DNA from: Gammaproteobacteria bacterium
Lineage (GTDB): Bacteria > Pseudomonadota > Gammaproteobacteria > Pseudomonadales > Pseudohongiellaceae
Assembly: GCA_029253585.1 (NCBI GenBank)
Contig: JAQWZF010000023.1
Coordinates: 1 to 64,000 of the forward strand
Length of the DNA: 64,000 bases
Direction of reading: 5' to 3'
Under the pieces are notes generated by a model that saw nothing but the letters and a program-made list of their open reading frames with translations, made no database searches and was not told the DNA's origin. The translations under genes were made by a program, and so were the position numbers. Numbering within the stretch: position 1 is the first letter of the stretch; the number at the start of each line of letters is the position of its first letter. This document shows positions 58,677 through 64,000 of the stretch, piece after piece.

Positions 58677-61130
58677 CTAGATTGGGTCACCAGGGGGCAA
58701 CTGAAGAGCAGCCCCTGGTATCGAATCATCTGGCCGTTGCTGCCAGCGCCGAATATCTGCTGCAACAGTTGTCTGATGTGCACTGGCATTTCTGCGCCTT
58801 TCCAATCGGTTCGCTAGCGTGCCAAGCCGGTCGGACAGTACCGCTTTTACTTCGCCGGAGATATCGCCACTGCTTGCCTGATTCATCATCTCATCGACGG
58901 TAACGCGTTGCACCACATGCACCAGCTGTTGCTGATAGTCGCTATCCGCAGCACCGCCCTCCCAGGTTACATCTAATAGTCTATCGATAACTTCCTCGAG
59001 ATCCGGATAATCACCCATGCTGCCATAGGCAACGAGTCTGGCCATTCGCGCCGGGTGAAGAATCTGTTTGACTGAAAGGCTAGCCGAGCCTTCTGCCGCA
59101 CCCAGGGCGTCGAAAAGCAAGCCAGTGCGGCCCGGGAAAGGCTCGCCCTGGGTATAGCGATAGGCGGGCGGCGGAATCAGCTCCAGTATATTCTGCGGCA
59201 GCGTTAGAAAATCTACGGACAGCGTTGAAAGCACCGTCTCTAATGCATCTCTTTGTTCTTCGGCATCGATTATCGTAAACGGCACCTGGCCGTCTCCTCT
59301 GACAACGTAGCGATAGTCCGCACCGCCTATGCTCTGAGCTGCCGAGTTCAGCTGGAAGCGATGATGCATATACAGCGGCAGGAGAACGTATTCTAGCGTA
59401 GACAGTGGCTCACCATTGCGAATCAGGGATGGACCGAAGTTCTCCAAACCAATGCGGCGCACCTCGATCTCATGTTTCAGATGATCAACCAGGTTGGCGC
59501 CGTTATCCCAAACGCCTGCGAACTGATGGCCTGCACCAACAAAATTATTGTTGTTGTGCGCCATGAACAACAAGCCTCTGTCCTGGCTCTCCTGCACTAT
59601 CTTGGCTAACTCTTCCTCCTCATCGGCACCGGGGGGAAACTGTTCGTAAGAATATCTAATAGCAAGCTTGTCATACTCACCAATTCGCTGCACATAGGCA
59701 TTCGCCAGGTCAATTCTTCCATCGGCTGTGATTTCAACCAAAGGTGCGGGGTAGTCCATGACACTCTCGCGATCATAGGAACTACTTAAGTAGTTGTGAG
59801 GAAAGCCAAGGGTATGACCTACCTCGTGGGCAGACAATTGCCGAACTCTATCCAGAGCCATATTCACCGAGGCAGAGTTATTATCGGCAACCACGGATAA
59901 GTAATCGAAACCGGGGATGAGCCCCTGACCATGCAGATAGTCTTGCCTTAGGCGCAGGCTGCCTAGGTTTACATTGCCCTTGATAATCTCACCCGTACGC
60001 GGGTCTTGCACCGAGCCGCCGTAGGAGTAACCCCTGGTGCGCCTATGAGTCCAGTGAATCATGTTATAGCGCACATCCTGCGCATCGGCACCTGCCGGCA
60101 ATTCCATAACCTGAAAGGCATCGATAAAGCCGGCCGCCTCATAAGCCTGATTCCACCAGCTAGCCCCCTCAATCAACGCTGACTTGATGGGCTCGGGTGT
60201 ACCCGAATCAACATAGTAAATAATCGGCTCAACAGCCTCGGACCGAGACGCATTGGGATTCTTCTTCTCTAGTCTGTGCTTGGCCACCAGACGAACCTGT
60301 AAGTCTTCACCGATCGCGGTGCTGTAATCTTGAATAGTTGGCCCATTAGTACCAATTCTCGGATCAGATATTCTGGTTTTAAAATTATCATCTGGTAGCT
60401 TTACTATAGAGTGATGCAGTCGCAGGGTAATCGCACTGCCCGTTGCCGCCACACTGTTCACAAGACTTCCCGGGTTGCTGCTAGTGAAGGTTAGCATCGA
60501 CTCGATCTCTACATTCTCGGGAAAGCTTTTGGTGTTATCTAGATAGAAGGCACTGCGAGTCTTATCCAGGGAATAATTTCCTTGGTTCCTGTTGGCGATA
60601 GCGCCCGTAACGTTTCGCGCATCACGCAGGAAGAAGTCTGTCGCATCGACCAACACACTGTCTTCTCCGACTGCCACGATATCGAACCCCCAGTGCACCG
60701 AAGGCGCAAAGGAATCTTCTACCGACTGTCTCTCCAGAATATTGTCACTGGAGGCACGATACCGGTAATTAGGTTGTACTAATAATATTCTGGGGCCAAC
60801 CCGCTTGGCCGCGAGCACATAAGTCCCTCGCAGTTGACCGCGATCGATGCCAACCGGATTGGACCCCAACCCCGACCCCATTGAGATCTGATAAAGAAAC
60901 TCGGTATCAAGCTTATCGATCTCCCAATACATCTTGCCGCTCGATTCTTCCCAATAGAGATTGAAGTAGCCTTCCATACGACTCGCATTGGCAACGGTGT
61001 CATCAACTGAAGGCAGATCTTGTGCTTGCAAAAAAGCTGGCAACATAAAAAAAGAAAATAGGAATGCCCACCGCCCACAAATTTGTTTGAGGGAGAGCAA
61101 AGACTTTACAGTTAGATTTATTGCTGCCAT
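58677..61130 (-). CDS. Secreted zinc-dependent metalloprotease (DUF5117/DUF4953-type, HExxHxxGxxH)
   Basis: 817 aa; LSAHEVGHTLGFPHNYLSSSYDRESVMDYPAPLVEI. Confidence 0.9.
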   Translation of the reverse strand: MAAINLTVKSLLSLKQICGRWAFLFSFFMLPAFLQAQDLPSVDDTVANASRMEGYFNLYWEESSGKMYWEIDKLDTEFLYQISMGSGLGSNPVGIDRGQLRGTYVLAAKRVGPRILLVQPNYRYRASSDNILERQSVEDSFAPSVHWGFDIVAVGEDSVLVDATDFFLRDARNVTGAIANRNQGNYSLDKTRSAFYLDNTKSFPENVEIESMLTFTSSNPGSLVNSVAATGSAITLRLHHSIVKLPDDNFKTRISDPRIGTNGPTIQDYSTAIGEDLQVRLVAKHRLEKKNPNASRSEAVEPIIYYVDSGTPEPIKSALIEGASWWNQAYEAAGFIDAFQVMELPAGADAQDVRYNMIHWTHRRTRGYSYGGSVQDPRTGEIIKGNVNLGSLRLRQDYLHGQGLIPGFDYLSVVADNNSASVNMALDRVRQLSAHEVGHTLGFPHNYLSSSYDRESVMDYPAPLVEITADGRIDLANAYVQRIGEYDKLAIRYSYEQFPPGADEEEELAKIVQESQDRGLLFMAHNNNNFVGAGHQFAGVWDNGANLVDHLKHEIEVRRIGLENFGPSLIRNGEPLSTLEYVLLPLYMHHRFQLNSAAQSIGGADYRYVVRGDGQVPFTIIDAEEQRDALETVLSTLSVDFLTLPQNILELIPPPAYRYTQGEPFPGRTGLLFDALGAAEGSASLSVKQILHPARMARLVAYGSMGDYPDLEEVIDRLLDVTWEGGAADSDYQQQLVHVVQRVTVDEMMNQASSGDISGEVKAVLSDRLGTLANRLERRRNASAHQTTVAADIRRWQQRPDDSIPGAALQLPPGDPI

Positions 61131-61470
61131 TTCAAATACCTCAGCCTCGTTAAAGGCTCTTAATAATATTCTGAACTATGAAATTATTTCGCGAATATGA
61201 CGTAGAGACTAACATTGTCACTGTGTGTTTTGTATAGAGAAAACGCAGATAGAGAGACCAAGCTTGAATTAAGTTTTACCCTAGAAAATAGCTATCATCT
61301 CGCGCCCCTTCTTAGTATAGAAAAATCAGTGGGCACGGCCCTTCTAGATTTAGAATGTCATTGCTTGTACAGTTAACAAGAACCCCAGGCAGTGACCCAA
61401 ATACAAATTCAGCTAACCATTATCGAGTTAGTACTGGCGATATACATCTATCTGACGAGCTGCCTCCATC

Positions 61471-62181
61471 ATGTCGAATTTCGCTTCCATTCCCTTATTA
61501 CCTGTTTCACCCTTAAAGCTCCGTACTGTTTTTTTATTGATACTATTTCTCACAAACTGCGCGAGCCGCATCGATCCCGATCCTGAACTAATCGAAGCCA
61601 TTCGCTGGTATACCGGCGAGGCGGGAACGGTTGATGACGTTCGCGCGCGCAGCCTATTGGAAAGCGCTGCAGCTGATGGCGATGCACTTTCGATGATGTG
61701 GCTAGCACGGGTCTACTCCACCGGACGAATGACCTATCCGGCAGATAAGGCCACGGCTGTCGAGATAGCAAGCAGTGTCATCATCGAGATCGAACGATTG
61801 GCCTTCGCTGGGGTAGGCGAAGCCAGTTTTCTGATGGGCACAGCTTATGCCGAAGGCCTCGCCGTTCCAGCTGATCCAGTTGCAGCTGTAGCCTGGTATC
61901 GTAGAGCGGCAGCTGCAAATATTACGCTAGCCCAACACAATTTGGGCAACGTGCATGCGGCAGGCACCGGAGTTGAGCAAAGCGACTTCGAAGCGGTTCG
62001 GTGGTGGCTGCTTGCCGCCCAGAAAGGCGATGCTATCCCGCAGTTTCGACTTGCGCAGATGTACGAGCAGGGCAAGGGCGTGCAGCAAGATCTAGAATTG
62101 GCAGAACAGTGGTACCGAGAATCTGCAAGCCGCGGATATCGAAATGCCGTGATTGCTCTGCAACGATTACAGAGTCATTAG
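61471..62181 (+). CDS. Sel1-repeat (TPR-like) protein
   Basis: AVAWYRRAAAANITLAQHNLGNVHAAGTGVEQSDFEAVRWWLLAAQKGDAIPQFRLAQMYEQGKGVQQDLELAEQWYRESA. Confidence 0.92.
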   Translation: MSNFASIPLLPVSPLKLRTVFLLILFLTNCASRIDPDPELIEAIRWYTGEAGTVDDVRARSLLESAAADGDALSMMWLARVYSTGRMTYPADKATAVEIASSVIIEIERLAFAGVGEASFLMGTAYAEGLAVPADPVAAVAWYRRAAAANITLAQHNLGNVHAAGTGVEQSDFEAVRWWLLAAQKGDAIPQFRLAQMYEQGKGVQQDLELAEQWYRESASRGYRNAVIALQRLQSH

Positions 62182-62751
62182 CCTCCTCTTGCTGAGGGGT
62201 AATCTACACCAAGCTGATCCAGCTGAACTTAGTAGCTGCTTGGGGCATAGTAACACCCCTGCAGTATCGGCCTATAAGTCGTCATAGTGCCTTCCTCAAT
62301 AGGCCCACCTTGACTTATCAAGAAGAACCATCCTAAATCTGAATCATCATTGTCAGAGTCCCCTCAGGCATTAGATTGACCCCGAGGATCTGCAGAGGTA
62401 TCCGTCTGCACTGACGTAATCTCGATCTCCGGAGAAGTGACTCTGAATGTACCGGGGGATCATTGTGAGCTTACCAAGCGATCAGCCAGAACAACGACGA
62501 CTAATCTCACTCAACTACCAAACAGCAGAAATATTTCAAGAAAATGCTTGCTACGGCCGTCAATAGTTCTTCATAGTTATCTATTTACCGCTAGCAAGAA
62601 CACCCGCTTTGGCGGCAAATTGGTCTCACCGCGATAGTAGTGAAATACATCGCATCTAGCATCAATCGAGCAGGTTTAGAATGTTAGTCGAATTGCCAAA
62701 ACAGAAAATTTTCATCATTTTCGAACCAGTAGCCGAGACCATAGCTGTCAA

Positions 62752-63162
62752 ATGAAAAACGTTCTCGTGCTTTGTACTGGTAACTCCTGCCGTTCCATCA
62801 TGGCCGAAGGCTTAATTAATCACTTCGGTAAAGGCAGGTACTGCGCCAGTAGCGCGGGAAGTTTTCCCACGGGCTATGTGCATCCTAAATCCCTAGCTAC
62901 ACTGAAACGTCATGGGATTGTGGTGGACAAGCCCCGCAGCAAATCCTGGAACGAGCTGGAGCATCAAAATTTCGACCTGCTGATTAGCGTATGTGACGAG
63001 GCTGCAGGTGAGGCCTGCCCGAGCTATCTGCAGAATATTAAGAGACTGCACTGGAGCACTCCGGATCCGGCGAAGGCCGAAGGTAGCGATACTGAGATTG
63101 ACGCCGCATTCGAGGCTGTCTATCAGATGCTTAAACAGAGACTAGAGAAAGAATTATTATGA
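62752..63162 (+). CDS. arsC: Arsenate reductase ArsC (LMW-PTP type)
   Basis: [33 protein letters not shown]. Confidence 0.92.
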   Translation: MKNVLVLCTGNSCRSIMAEGLINHFGKGRYCASSAGSFPTGYVHPKSLATLKRHGIVVDKPRSKSWNELEHQNFDLLISVCDEAAGEACPSYLQNIKRLHWSTPDPAKAEGSDTEIDAAFEAVYQMLKQRLEKELL

Positions 63163-64000
63163 ACGCAGAGACTACTTCTCCTATGGGACTATTCGAGCGA
63201 TACCTATCTCTGTGGGTTGCGCTTTGCATTGCAACGGGCGTTTTATTCGGCGCTATCGTACCCGATTTCTTCGGACTCATAGCCTCTATAGAATATGCCA
63301 GCGTTAACCTGGTAGTTGCCGTTTTTATCTGGGTGATGATCTATCCGATGATGGTAAACGTCGATTTCGAATCCCTAAAAGATGTCGGCAAGAAGCCGAA
63401 AGGAATCTGCATCACGCTCGTCGTTAACTGGCTGATAAAACCATTTACCATGGCCGCGCTAGGCATCCTCTTCTTCGAGCACCTGCTCGCGGGGCTTGTA
63501 GACCCGCAGTCCGCTAAAGAATATATTGCCGGCATGATTCTGCTAGGCGTTGCGCCGTGCACCGCCATGGTCTTTGTCTGGAGCCAACTCGTTCGTGGCG
63601 ATGCCAACTACACACTGGTGCAAGTTTCCATCAATGACATCATCATGGTGTTTGCCTTCGCGCCACTAACCGCGTTGCTACTCGGCATCACGGATATAGT
63701 TGTGCCCTGGGAAACACTGATTCTTTCCGTGATTCTTTATGTTGTCATCCCACTGGCAGCTGGCTATGTAACCAGAAAGCTTCTGGATAGATCCGGCAGT
63801 GATGAAGGCATAGCAGACTTCACTTCACAGCTAAAACCATTCTCCATCATGGGCCTTCTTGCGACTGTAGTGCTTCTGTTTGGTTTTCAGGCACAGACTA
63901 TTCTCGACAAACCCTTAGTGATAGTCCTAATTGCGATCCCGCTGCTCATTCAGAGTTATGGAATATTTGCCATCGCCTATGGTTGGGGATACTTGTGGCG
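63159..64000 (+). CDS. ACR3 family arsenite efflux permease (C-terminus beyond window)
   Basis: ATGA overlap with arsC stop; [38 protein letters not shown]...[16 protein letters not shown]...[19 protein letters not shown]. Confidence 0.95.
   Translation, partial: MNAETTSPMGLFERYLSLWVALCIATGVLFGAIVPDFFGLIASIEYASVNLVVAVFIWVMIYPMMVNVDFESLKDVGKKPKGICITLVVNWLIKPFTMAALGILFFEHLLAGLVDPQSAKEYIAGMILLGVAPCTAMVFVWSQLVRGDANYTLVQVSINDIIMVFAFAPLTALLLGITDIVVPWETLILSVILYVVIPLAAGYVTRKLLDRSGSDEGIADFTSQLKPFSIMGLLATVVLLFGFQAQTILDKPLVIVLIAIPLLIQSYGIFAIAYGWGYLW

Noticed and set aside
62182-62751. Possible arsR or other gene upstream of arsC
   Set aside because: Only short ORFs without an HTH signature (e.g. 62437..62637); no supportable coding region.

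Overview
The window is a gene-dense chromosomal stretch of a bacterium, probably an environmental (marine-type) gammaproteobacterium; that placement is inferred from the E. coli-like YbiT, DbpA, TruA and PutP homologs. Recognisable modules, in order: two inverted LRR-protein paralogs flanking a periplasmic redox/beta-propeller block (PQQ dehydrogenase, cytochrome-c/PHM-like copper monooxygenase, PAL-like NHL propeller, five-bladed propeller protein); a CaiB/BaiF CoA-transferase; a Gln-type subclass-B3 metallo-beta-lactamase-like protein; an IorAB-type molybdenum hydroxylase with a divergent TetR regulator; a five-gene oppABCDF-type peptide ABC operon with an unusual OppC; DadA-like, VOC, hemolysin III and cupin proteins; a TonB receptor; ybiT, putP, MFS, M20 peptidase, amidase, dbpA, SDRs, a fasciclin protein, a PQQ/cytochrome dehydrogenase, truA, a second PQQ dehydrogenase, N-acyl-D-amino-acid deacylase, a HExxH metalloprotease, a Sel1 protein, and arsC plus the start of an ACR3 arsenite transporter. 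No CRISPR array, rRNA, tRNA or transposase was recognised. The most interesting items are: (i) a divergent PHM-like/PAL-like pair, the two halves of eukaryotic peptide-amidating enzyme, with an N-terminal c-type heme motif and a neighbouring PQQ dehydrogenase; (ii) an OppC permease with a large periplasmic FnIII-like insertion; (iii) a dispersed family of about 40-bp palindromic repeats placed within a few bp of stop codons, one of which supplies a protein C-terminus; (iv) an exact 10-bp-period tandem repeat just upstream of a D-aminoacylase gene; and (v) several decaying genes (amber-interrupted, truncated or internally deleted). All assignments come from reading the sequence without database searches.
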